In this document: positions 46,811 to 56,818 of the stretch, piece after piece | How the letters are laid out: every line of letters starts with the position of its first letter | Position numbering within the stretch: position 1 is the first letter of the stretch | Source: Vishniacozyma victoriae | Taxonomy: Eukaryota; Basidiomycota; Tremellomycetes; Tremellales; Bulleribasidiaceae | NCBI GenBank assembly: GCA_017654735.1 | Contig: JADPYG010000001.1 | Coordinates: forward strand, 124,001 to 188,000 | DNA length: 64,000 nucleotides | Reading direction: 5' to 3' | The notes under the pieces: generated by a model | What the model was told of the DNA's origin: nothing | Seen by the model: the letters and a program-made list of their open reading frames with translations, nothing else | The model's database searches: none | Position numbers and translations under genes: made by a program

Positions 46811-49800
46811 TCAAATGGTCAATTTGATCCGACGTGGCTAGGAATCAGCGTCATGTCAAAGAACGATATTCAAGACTTACAGAATCAGTAACGGACAACT
46901 TCCGTTTTCGAGCTCCATCCAAGACATCCTCCACTTCTTCTTCAGCCAGACTGGTTCCAGTAGAAAACCCATTCTCCTCGCTTGCACTACCATTGACGTC
47001 ACTGTCGGTATGGAGAGGTGTCCCCTTGGTTCCATTGGTAATAGGTATTGGGGCGGACTCAACGGCGGTTTGGTGTATAGGCATAGGAGCAGTCTTTGCG
47101 GGTGTCGACCCATTTGGCCGGTTGACACTTTTCAAGGGCGCGACCGTCGAACGTGGAGTCGAATCATTGGTATCTGGCCTCTGAGGCGTGGTGGCAGTCT
47201 TGGTTATTGACTGACCAACTATCTGCGAAGGCGTCGCGGAGCAGTGCGAAGCGGAGCCGTTGGCACTCTGTCCCAAGGGTGTCGAGTTCATTTGCGAGGC
47301 CGAACCAGCTGGTCGACTAGCGGATTTTGAAGGGGTGATTGACGAGCTCGAGGTAGAGCCATTCACGATACCATTTGCGGGCTGGTCTAGGGTACTGGGT
47401 CCAGCATTCGTAGGTGTAGCATTCTTTGATCGTTGCTTCGATGGTGTAGCTGAATGACGCGATGAAAAGCCATTCGCCCTGTTCTGTCCCGGGGTACCAA
47501 GACTGCTATTCGTCGGAGTAGCACCACTAGACCGGGCTACGCTCTTGGAAGGTGTAGCTGAAGCTGTCGGTGCATGGCCATTGACGGCAGGCATTGCTGA
47601 GAGGCCGTTTGAGATAGGACCGGCGGCCTGTTTGGGAGCGATTGAAATGACTTTCCGTGGCGTAGCGGATTTGGAAGGTGTAGCCGAATGTCGAGATGGG
47701 ATCCGGACCGTAGTGGATAATTCGATAATGTCTGAACTGCCCTCGCGAGACGAAGAATTGACAGAATGGCCAGCGTCTCGCGAGGCACCGGCTGGCGACC
47801 GTGAGGTAGAACCGTCGAGTCGTATAGCTGGACTTCCAGCCGATATCTCAACCGGGGGTGGACCGTTATTTGGAAACTTGATATACTTGATAATCGGCGT
47901 CACTATCTCCGAACTCAACGTTCTGGATTCCTCGTTCCAGCCCACCTTGTCTTCAATCATTGCGGAAATAGCATCCCCGCCGTCGTTGGGCGTCCGCTGA
48001 ATAGCAACGATCTTACGGAATTCACCATCCGCGTAAGGCCCCTCCGTCATGGATGGTCGACCATATCCGACTGTACTAGAGTCGAGTACGAGGCCGACGA
48101 CTTCGCCTGGAGAAGCACCAGGTGGCAGTATCGAAGTCGTGAGTGAATCGATGGAGAGTCGGGAGATATCTTCGGGTTCTCCAGTCAGAGATGGTCCCCA
48201 TGCCCTGACGTCGGCGGCCGATAGCAAGCATACCTGTCCGGGAAGCTTTCGATCGAATTTCTGGGGGATTGCCGCATTGTCGTTGGATACATCGTGATTG
48301 ACTGCTAAAGAAGCCTGATGTTCCATCTTCTCTTTCAAGATGATCTCGGTAGCGGCCTGTCCGAAGTCGAACGGGTTGGAGGAAAGTTCACCTGTAGATT
48401 TCCAAATCAATTTCCCATCTTTATCCATCCCCTCAATCGCAATCTCAAAGAATTGTTTATCCATGTTTGCCAGCTCCTTCTCGACCCGCGTTTGTATATG
48501 TTCTTCGACCTCGGCATGCTTCTTCGGGGACGATCTGTGCTTCGAGACATTTGATGGTCCAGCTTGAGCAAGACTTGTACGACGAGCAGCAGCAGCCTTC
48601 TGCCTCTTACCAGTTCCTGCTGGCCTTCCTCGTCCTCGTCCTCCATGATCGATTTCACGTTCCAATCCAGCCTCGTCGACGTTCTCTACACCGCTCACAG
48701 CCTTCCGGCGGGGTTTCGATTTGCCTGAAGCTTTCGTCTTGGCCGTGCGGCGGACAGGCGATAATGGTAGCTTGGCGGCAGATGGCATGAGCACTCCGCC
48801 GGATTTTCTTGCAGATCGAGGAATATACGCTGATAGCTCCGCGCAATCGGAGTCGGATCCTTCCTTGTCGCTGTCGCTGTCGACTTTGACGATTCGTTTG
48901 TTGTTCTTTCTCTTTAGGCGAAGCGTCTTGGTCGTGATGCTGTCCCCGCTACTGCTCTCGTTCTCGAACTCGCCATTGCTCGTGTCCGACATCCACGTAA
49001 TGTCGATAACGTCCCTGACATGATTAATAATGCTGTTGGCATTATATGCTCCTTTCGTGGGCGATACGATCGCTTTCGGGGATATGATCGGTTTCACATC
49101 TTCCATCTCTTCGTCGTGTTGGATCTGGAGCTGTGGTCGATCTCGTCCCTCCACTTCATTGTCTTCCTCATGTTCTTCAGCCTCATCATCGGCATCAGTA
49201 TCCGTCTCCGTCTGCACTTCATCATCATCCGTCCTCTCGTCATCGCTATCCGTCTCCACGGCACGGGCTTCCGCCCGCCGTTCCGCTGCAATCTTTTCGG
49301 CCAACCTCTTTTCCTCCTCCTCGTCCTCATTCGCCTTGAATCGTCTACCTCGTCTAGTACCCGTCGTAATCGCATTTTTTGCGGCTTCACGTCGTTCATG
49401 TTCTGCATCGTCGATATACTGCCATCGATTCCAGATTCCACTTCCCTTGAATTTGTTTTCTTCAAGTAACCGTTTCGCTTCCAATCTCTTTTCGCGAGCT
49501 TCGATCTTGGCTTGTTCGGCAGCTTGGAGCTGGTTCTGTATGGTTTCCTGTGTCGTCCAAGCCTCTTCGTGGAGTTGACCATCTTGTAAATCCTTGAAGG
49601 CGAGATATCTCCTGAATTTCATGGCTGCTTTTTCAGCAGCGCTCACGGCTTGAGGAGCGATGGGGGCGGGTTCCACATGTTTCTTTCGGTTCTTTTCCAG
49701 TGATGGCAGAGGGATTGTTGATACTCGAGGTGCGATGTAGCCGCGTGGAATCAGGTGTGAAGGAGGATAGTCGCAGACTTGAGAGCTATGGTGAGCAGGC

Positions 49801-51740
49801 CAGGGTAGATCAAAGATCAAGGCATGGCGAATACATCTTTCAGTCAGCTAAGGATTCACCAAGACAGACACTACGGCTTACCTGAGACAGAATTCCCAAT
49901 ATCGATTATTGAGCTTGTCCCATTCACGGTTCTGTATGGCAACTGCACAAGTCGCACATCTCTCGCAATCGATGTCCTTTTCATCCATCAATAATTCAGG
50001 TTCACCAGTATCCATCCCTTTCCTGGGCCGCTTCAAGAAATTGAAATGCTGTGCATTCTTGGCGGCTTTTCGCTGATATCTCTTCCGTTGCGGCGGTCCA
50101 CCTTCGGATGGCGAATCAGGTTCGGAGCCAGTAGCTTCCGTAGCAGGCGAGTCTACCCTACTGATACTAAGTAGACTTGGTTTCGGTTTGGGTTTTCGAG
50201 GTGTGACCGGTGTCGAGTCCTCATGTGATGTTCCGCTAGGACCGGCTACTGGTTCACTTTCGTCCTCGTTTGATCCCACAGTTAGGTTACCGAGGGCGTT
50301 TCGGAGCTCGCTGGGCTTCATCGGGTTTCGAGACCCAGCAGAAGATCCAGGCTTGGTAGAGGTCGGTATGCTCGGACTACATGTTCCAGTAGCGGCTTCT
50401 GCCTCGTCAGATTTTTTGGTGAACCCTCCTTTGCCACGCTTTTCGCATGTCAGACATAGACTGGCGAATCAGTATCTGCTCAAGTATGCGCAATGGCACT
50501 CACCACTCGATATTGTCTTTTCCGAAATAATTAGGACCACTATCTCGTCAGTCATCTGCTCCGCTGCTATCCGTATAACTCACTAGTCTGTCGTGATTTC
50601 ATCCCCAATTTTGACCGGTCGATCTACTCTGAAAGTCACATACTGTCCCTGCCTCGAGAGTTTGACATTCGGTTCACAATCATGCTGAGTAATCAGCCAT
50701 GATCGATGGAAAGACGTACATTTAGAAATCTCGCAGGACCGAGGAAAAGCTGATAGCGTTTATCCTTTTCTGACCACATGATACTGAAATCTCTTCGTTT
50801 GGTCCTGTCGCTCCGCCTGGCTCCTTTTGGTTCCTTTCTTTTTTTTCCTTTTTTAGTCGGTCGACCATCTGAGGTGCCGGGAGCTGTTCCGTCGTCTTCC
50901 GCCTCTTCCTCTTCGTCACCCTCTGATTCCCCTTCAGACTCCTCATCTCCTGCTGCATCCATAGCGAAATCCTCGCCTATATCCATCTCATCCCGCCATT
51001 GATCGGGGAGGGGGACTATACTTCCCTGAAGTTCTGAGACGAGGGTTCCAACGGCCAAGGGTCGGGTCGCATAGACTGCAAGCTCTCCATGGCCAGTGAC
51101 GGCTTTGTATCGATCGGTAGTGAATATTTCGATGCGGGAATCAGGGCGGTAAGGTAATGTATACCGGACTAGGTGACTACGTCGTTAGTCACGCTTCGTA
51201 CATGGCAGGGATCACTGACTTGATGAACCGAACTCTCTGCTTCTCCGTGACTTTCGTCTCGAGATGGGCTTTGATGAGATGAAATCTATACATCAGCTCT
51301 GGAGCCGTCAAACCCCAAGTGGACATACTCTAACAATCTCCGTTTAGCTTCGTCCCTGTCTTTATTGACCACCGTCTACGATTCAGCTAGTGCTCCGAGT
51401 CCAAACAAAGGGCTCACCTCTGATACAATCTTGAGTACTTCCGAAGTCTTGAATGGAGTCCCAACAAACTTGACTTGTTGAGGATGTACCCCAAGCCCTT
51501 TTCCGGGCAAACAACCGAGTTGATCAACCAGAATCCAACTCAGTAAATCGTCGTCGGCCGACAAGTCCTCGGCTGGACATGGAACATTCTCGCCTTCCTT
51601 GAGAGCTCGGACCATCCGTAAGAATTGAGGTAAAGTCTCGCGTAGGTCGGCCCAAGAAAGGAGCAAGAAGGTGTATTGACTTTAGTTATTAGTTGGCACG
51701 CGATGACCTTAGGCCGGGGATTTACATTTTGGCCCCGCAT
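46811..51740 (-). CDS. SET9: SET9/KMT5-type H4K20 methyltransferase with long tail
   Basis: SET-domain enzyme of the Suv4-20 class. N-terminal helices TLPQFLRMVRALKEG, DDDLLSWILVDQLG, EVLKIVSEV; then the SET core: AVGTLVSELQGSIVPLPDQW, an acidic insert, RDFSIMWSEKDKRYQLFLGP, ARFLNHDCEPNVKLSRQG (the NH-x-C motif, across an intron), YVTFRVDRPVKIGDEITTDY and GPNYFGKDNIEC (GEE-x-x-x-DYG equivalent), then post-SET cysteines LTCEKRGKGGF and CERCATCAV. A tail of more than 950 residues follows: Glu/Arg-rich coil (KIEAREKRLEAKRLLEENK), acidic and basic blocks, an ordered piece VCLLSAADVRAWGPSLTGEP, and an array of S/T-P-x-K motifs. The frame at 46851 ends in an intron; GTAAGT ... TTCCTAG joins to PRRIKLTI with stop at 46811. 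The start is uncertain: MRGQN at 51740 with an 88-nt intron, or an internal ATG at 51615. Confidence 0.85.
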
Positions 51741-51788
51741 TTTGATTTCTTGGATTCTTGGAATTCGACTATCTCTCAATCATAAATC
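51741..51788. promoter_or_regulatory. Minimal divergent promoter, SET9 / PET117-like
   Basis: Only 48 bp separate the proposed ATG codons, too little for two leaders, so the transcripts must overlap at their 5' ends or the SET9 start is the downstream ATG at 51615. Confidence 0.4.
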
Positions 51789-52139
51789 ATGCGTCTATCA
51801 ACAGCAAATAAAATCCTACTAGGATCATGTGTAGTGGTGGTACCATGTAAGTTCCGATTGATAAACCTGAACTGATCCCAGTGTCCATATACGGAGGGAC
51901 GCTACTAAAGGAGCGATATCTGGCGAGTGAGTTGGAAAAAGTCTCGACGCTGGAAGTCAGGGAGAGGCATTCGAGGGCACGTATAGTAGAGTAAGCACTG
52001 AGCACTGAGCTGACACGTAATAATTGAGCTGAAGGGCAGGCTGCAAAAGGAAAGAGCTAGTCTGAGGGATGAAGAGAGGAATCTGGATACGAAAATTGCC
52101 GATTTGAAGAAACGGATGAACGAAACACACGCAGTCTGA
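51789..52139 (+). CDS. Small protein, possibly PET117-like COX assembly factor
   Basis: Three exons give about 88 residues: MRLSTANKILLGSCVVVVPL, SIYGGTLLKERYLASELEK, VSTLEVRERHSRARIVE, then LQKERASLRDEERNLDTKIA, DLKKRMNETHAV. A short N-terminus with S-x-A-x-K-I-x-LG, one hydrophobic helix and a charged coiled coil is the pattern of PET117, an inner-membrane protein needed for cytochrome c oxidase assembly, but the match outside the first twenty residues is weak. The second intron (52001-52040 region) uses donor GTAAGC and acceptor GGGCAG. If not PET117, it is some other single-pass coiled-coil protein. Confidence 0.5.
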
Positions 52140-53065
52140 TAGGTCATTGATCTGAGGTACGACAAGAAGGACACTCTTACAGATGCGAATCATCACAGGG
52201 ATCGCGGTGATACCGACACTAGTGGGCACTCACCTCTCTCAGTCCGACACAGCGGGTAATAGCGGGGATTGGAGACAACGGGAAATGTACCATATAACGC
52301 CGCTATGAATATCGCATCTACAGCGACACCTCAAGATTGCTGGCGCTGATATTTGAGGTCGGCTCGTGGGATCAGCCGATCAAGCAGTGAAGGAGATGTG
52401 CTTCTGATCACGATAATCCAAGAACTTGCACCGTCCAGCATAGAATACGATATCTGAAAAAACTACCTCAAAATCAATTCCGCCAAACACGAACGAATCA
52501 CGTCGTATCGCCAGGCACATGGGAAATGACCATGACCCAATCGATGGCGGGCAAATTGATTGAGTGAATCTGAACGGTACGCGTGCGAAGTCAAGAGAGT
52601 CGTCAGGCTGAAAGGATCGGGAAAACGCAATACCGATACATTCGCACTTCAAGCTTCGCATCTTGATCGGACCCTGTGGGGCTTGATCCGGCGGTCGTGA
52701 ACGGAGAATGATCCACCTGGGCCCTGCTCACAGTAAACAACGATCTATGCGCTGACAAGTAGGCTCCTGGTTGCCCTCACCGTTTCTTAGGCAGGCCGAG
52801 AACAAGGGAGTAACCCTGTCTGTTTCACTATTGACAGCCATGACGCCGTTGACTTGCAACGTTTGGCGTCTTGAAAGGTATAGCAGGAGATGTAAGGGGC
52901 TCGTTGCCGATCCTCCGTGATCGTCCTTCATCCTTTGGCGATGTCGATCAAGCTGGGTGAGCGATATCAGGTCTTGGTGTCTTTCAATCTCTCTTCGCTC
53001 AGCTAAACTGCACCTTCAATTACAACACACCGCGATCATAATACATTATCTACGACGAATACAAT
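52140..53065. other. Intergenic region, about 0.93 kb
   Basis: Minus-strand frames at 52380-52661 and 52728-52931 have no domain and no good start or splice context. It should hold the promoter of the gene at 53066 (TACAACACACC and AATACATTATC just upstream). I see no supported gene. Confidence 0.4.
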
Positions 53066-53944
53066 ATGGGTAGGGTTTCCAGGATAATGGAACGGTCTGT
53101 CAGACGCGCTAGATCTGCTTCGAGACTCGTCTCGAGCATGTTCAGCGGAAAGAAATCCGGATCGCGATTACGGGCGGCGTCATCGTGGGTGCGTGCCTTA
53201 GACAAAAGGCATGCTCTGTGTCTGACCATCGTATAGCTAGCCACGCAGAGGAAGACTGAACTCACCTATGACATCAAAAGCGCAGGTAGCACCCCTTTAC
53301 CCCTCTCGCTCCCACCGTCGCCATACCAGACCGAAAGCGATCAAGCATTATCCCGCTCTTCGAGAACGGACTCGGACTGTTCATTGCCATGGTCTTACAG
53401 ATGTCGGTCATCGAATCTCGCTGAGTCGGACGGGTCCGGATCTTCAATAAGCACATGGTCATCATCTGACGACAATCGATCGCCCCTTTCGCCATCTGGT
53501 ACAACAAACGAGTATGCGTCTCATATTTCTCCGCTTTCCTCTCCTTGCTCTATGCATGCCCCATGGTCGCCGACCTCATCGACTTCCTATTCGGCACAAT
53601 CTCCCTATCGCCGTGGTTCATTCGACCAGACTACTCCACCTTCACACTCGCCGACCCGCTTTAGTACATCAGCTTCGGTGTCCAGTCACATTCCAGGCTC
53701 CTCATGCGTGGAACCGCTTTCACCAGCTACGATTGCAATGATCAAAAATTACGATACCGAAAACAGCGGCAGTGAGCCGCCATCGTACGCAAATTTCGTC
53801 GTCACCGAGGGCTTCGGTGGGGTTCTTAATACTCGCGCAACCGGTCTATCTTCTCCTCCATACACTGGCTTACCCAAGGACGGTGATACTACACCGCCTC
53901 CCAGTCCTGGATACGCGTCTACCTTCCTTCGGACATCAGCTTGA
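53066..53944 (+). CDS. Ser/Pro-rich orphan protein with PPxY motifs
   Basis: Two exons joined at an intron of about 49 nt (GTGCGT ... CGTATAG, 53191-53239). Starts MGRVSRIMERSVRRARSASR, LVSSMFSGKKSGSRLRAASS, a basic Ser/Arg stretch, then RKTELTYDIKSAGSTPLP. The remaining 220 residues are Ser/Thr/Pro-rich with many SP and TP pairs (LSPSGTTNEYASHISPLSS), and one better conserved-looking piece EPLSPATIAMIKNYDTEN, GSEPPSYANFVVTEGFGG. EPPSY is a PPxY motif of the kind bound by WW domains (for example Rsp5-type ligases); SSPPYTG is similar but imperfect. No family recognised. Confidence 0.55.
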
Positions 53945-54568
53945 TGTGTGTATCAGTGGTATGTAACAAGATCGTGCTCGAGGTCGGGTCAGCATATAGG
54001 GATGAACGATGCAAAGCTGTGAAGATAACGTAGACAAGACATCAGGCTTTTTTTCCCACTATGAGAGCCCTCTTTGATGCAAGACTTATTGAGGGCGCCT
54101 GTATGCCAATCTGTATCGCTATACATGGCTGAGACTCAACAGTCTCCTATAACCGCAGAAAACGGCAATGGCGAGAGGCGGTAGGTCAGTCTATAACCTA
54201 TTTCGGCGGTGTGCAGGGCAAAACAAAATAAGCGCCGGCGCACGTCCCTCTGAACCATAGTCTTGGCACCCCCTTGTTTACCCCTAGAATGCACACATAC
54301 ACCCCCTTTGCTGACCACCCAACAATGAAACACACACAGTACCTTACACTAGCCGCAACTCCGAGATTCCCGAAACCCCGCTGCCCTCTCACAAACGCCG
54401 ATGCTGCTCAAAATTTATGCTACCCTGCGGACTCGTATGGATCAAACAACGCGCATGCATCAATACCGAGAACTCATTCCCATCACTTTTCCTTCGCGAC
54501 AATGTGCTGCAACGACGTTGATATAGACCAGAAACGAGCCGTTTTCGTGTGTCTGAAACACCGGTAAC
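53945..54568. other. Gap left of the tRNA gene
   Basis: 3' region of the Ser/Pro-rich gene and upstream DNA of the tRNA. Open frames at 54136-54392 (minus) and 54274-54567 (plus) are antiparallel shadows without domains. I see nothing supported. Confidence 0.4.
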
Positions 54569-54652
54569 GCCTTTGTGGCGCAGTGGTAGCGCGTTTCACT
54601 TGTAGAAAATTACGAAATGAAAAGGTCCTGTGTTCAATCCACAGCTGAGGCA
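54569..54652 (+). tRNA. tRNA-Thr (UGU) with a 12-nt intron
   Basis: Cloverleaf read by hand. Acceptor GCCTTTG pairs with CTGAGGC before discriminator A54652 (one U-U mismatch and a G-U). D arm GCGC-AGTGGTA-GCGC, T arm CTGTG-TTCAATC-CACAG. Anticodon stem TTTCA (54594-54598) pairs with TGAAA (54618-54622); the loop has C32, T33, anticodon TGT at 54601-54603 and A37 at 54604. The bases 54605-54616 are then an intron at the standard position after nucleotide 37. A box TGGCGCAGTGG and B box GGTCCTGTGTTCAATCC-like block are present. It reads ACA threonine codons. A T5 run follows. Confidence 0.9.
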
Positions 54653-55047
54653 TAAACGAGTTTTTGATCTTTTATCTTTTGGCGTCAGGCACCGGCCATC
54701 CGGCTCTCTTCGCGACTTGCATTTCATAGAGCACCGAGATGAACAAATCATCTGCTAGTGACTCGGCAGGCGATGGGATCGGGACGCGGTGCTGCCACAC
54801 GTCATGCATGCTCATTCCCTTCATTCACGGGGTAAGAGTGTTTGTGGAGTGGTCTCATGAAAGGTAGTTGACGAGTCGTATATGCCTAGGGGGTCTTCCG
54901 ATCATCGTAGAGAGGATTTCCCCCATCTCTTACTTTTCTCACTCAGGCGAAATTCAGCATCTTCATCAATAAACCTACCACCAAGTATTTCTATTACTAT
55001 TCAATTTGACCTTGAATACACCAAATACAATAACCAAGATAACCAAG
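54653..55047. other. Promoter and leader of the acidic orphan gene
   Basis: About 395 bases after the tRNA. The end (54960-55047) is an A-rich leader with CCAAATACAATAACCAAG repeats before the ATG at 55048. No gene beyond the tRNA. Confidence 0.4.
54661..54665 (+). terminator. RNA polymerase III terminator (T5)
   Basis: TTTTT begins nine bases after the discriminator base of tRNA-Thr, with a second TTTT shortly after; normal Pol III stop signals. Confidence 0.8.
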
Positions 55048-56448
55048 ATGGACTATGGCATTCATTTCACCGATCAAGAGAAAAAGGACATGCAAGTAGA
55101 GGCGGAAGCGGAGGTGAGGAAGGAGCAGGAGGAGAAAGGTCAGCTGGACAAGCTGGCAGCGGAGGCCGCAAAAGCGGTGGATGCGAAAGTGAGAGCCGAA
55201 GCGGAGGTGGCAGTGATGGACGATATCGGATTGGCAGAGTCGGACGGGGGAGCAGAGGCTGGTCCCCTCGATGACGAGGGCTACGTTTCTGACGAAGAAG
55301 GGGACGGTGTGAAGGCACTAGCTGTGGCGGAGGGAGGGGATGCGGAAGCAGCATCGTCAACCTCGGATCCGGTTGACACCATCGGTGATGGCTCTATCAC
55401 CCCCGATAGTTCGGATGGAGAAGTCACCGGTTCCCGCCCTTCAACTCCCTTGAACTCGCCTCTCGCCTCAATCGAAGGAAACCCTGAAGATGAGGGGTTT
55501 GTCGAAGGCGACGACGATACGATCCCTGAGAACAAGATCACACCGCAAGGATCAACCGCCGAGGTTCAGACAGACTCTGAGCTCGATGGCAGTCTTGATG
55601 GTACCCTGCTTTCTGGCGACGATGTATTAAGTGCGTACGAAAGGGACGAGAAGGAGCGAGAGATCAACAGGAAGAGAGTTAAATTGGAGCTGAAGATGCT
55701 GAGAAAGGAGGATTTTGCCAAGGTGAAAGAGGGTGGTGGAGATAATGTACCGGCGGACGGGGAAGGTAGGGGATTTGCTCTTTAGCTTGTACTGTAAGTA
55801 TGTATTGATATGACAGATGACCCAACCGGCGACGCAGAATCAGATACCGCATCGATCAGTGACCCGACACCACCGACTTCGTCAATCCCCAGCCCTCCAG
55901 CCTCGACGACCAGTACTCAAAACGCAAATGCCGATTTGGTATCGACAAGTGATCCAACACCACCTGTTTCCCCGATTCCCAGTCCCGAGGCCTCAACTGC
56001 CAGCAACGGCGACGTAGGTCCATTCGGTCCTCAAGAAACCGATCGACAAGTCCTGAAGAATTCAGCTGCGAAACGAGTGATTGCAGCGTTGTTCCCAGAT
56101 GATCAACACAGCGGTAGCGAGATCGCCGCATACGACGCGGATAAGCTTATTAAAGCCGCCGTATCGGCTGTTGAGCAGAACCGATTCCCTAATAAAGATG
56201 CGAAGAAATTGGAAGACCTGGCGGATGCTGATGATGGTCCTGTGACTGTCAATGAGCACTTCATGATAAAGCTCGGGAAAGCGTGTGCGGATGTGGCTGC
56301 TACCAGTCTGGAATTCGAGCCGTAGGTCATTATGAATATTGGTTTATCGCTAACCCTCAGTCCCGGTTCCCTCAGGGAAAGAATTGTAAAGCAGATGGAG
56401 GTGAATGGTACTTCGGTGACGGGGGAGCAGCCTGCTCAATCCATCTGA
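55048..56448 (+). CDS. Acidic Ser/Pro-rich orphan protein with internal duplication
   Basis: Three exons. MDYGIHFTDQEKKDMQVEAE starts a Glu/Ala-rich coiled-coil region (VRKEQEEKGQLDKLAAEAAK), then a long acidic disordered part (DEGYVSDEEGDGVKALAVAE and on), a charged helix ERDEKEREINRKRVKLELKM-LRKED. The first intron (about 55767-55814) uses donor GTAGGG and acceptor ATGACAG and joins ADGE to DDPTGDAESD in frame. Next come two copies of a 30-codon unit with SDPTPP ... IPSP, then an ordered part SAAKRVIAALFPDDQHSGSE, AYDADKLIKAAVSAVEQN, RFPNKDAKKLEDLADADDGP, and after a second intron (GTAGGT ... CCCTCAG) PPGSLRERIVKQMEVNG with TGA at 56446-56448. A stop at 56323 would be intron read-through. 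No family recognised. Confidence 0.55.
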
Positions 56449-56818
56449 TCGGTGCGGGGATCTCTGCGAATGTCGAGGATACGGTCAAGGATTTGTATAT
56501 AATCATGTGGGGCGAGACTCGTCTGTGTATGAAACTTCTGTATATGTACCATGCCGCCGCCGATCAGCTACATCATCAGCTTACAAGACCCATGAACACA
56601 TGTACATCGGCACTCACTCAACGACATCTCTACACGCCCGCCGAGCACGTTTCAGTCGACTGGGGACCTCCCCCAATATGACGAGGTGACACAAAGGTTC
56701 CCCCTCCTGCGTCGTTATAATCCCCTAGCCTAAAACATCCTTTGATGTGATATCCACCCTACTTCAGGACTCGACCTCCATATCTCGTCTTCTCACTCAC
56801 TTTCTATCTTTCACGAAA
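56449..56818. other. Short intergenic region between two orphan genes
   Basis: Both neighbours are on the plus strand. The plus frame 56507-56689 lacks a domain. The end (56745-56818) is a pyrimidine-rich leader. Confidence 0.4.

Noticed and set aside
46834..48000. Other plus-strand open frames inside SET9
   Set aside because: Shadows of the Ser/Thr-rich tail; no signal, no splice pattern.
49020..49578. Long Ser-rich plus-strand open frames opposite SET9
   Set aside because: They mirror the Glu/Arg/Lys/Asp-rich coil of SET9 on the other strand; a codon-bias shadow with no domain.
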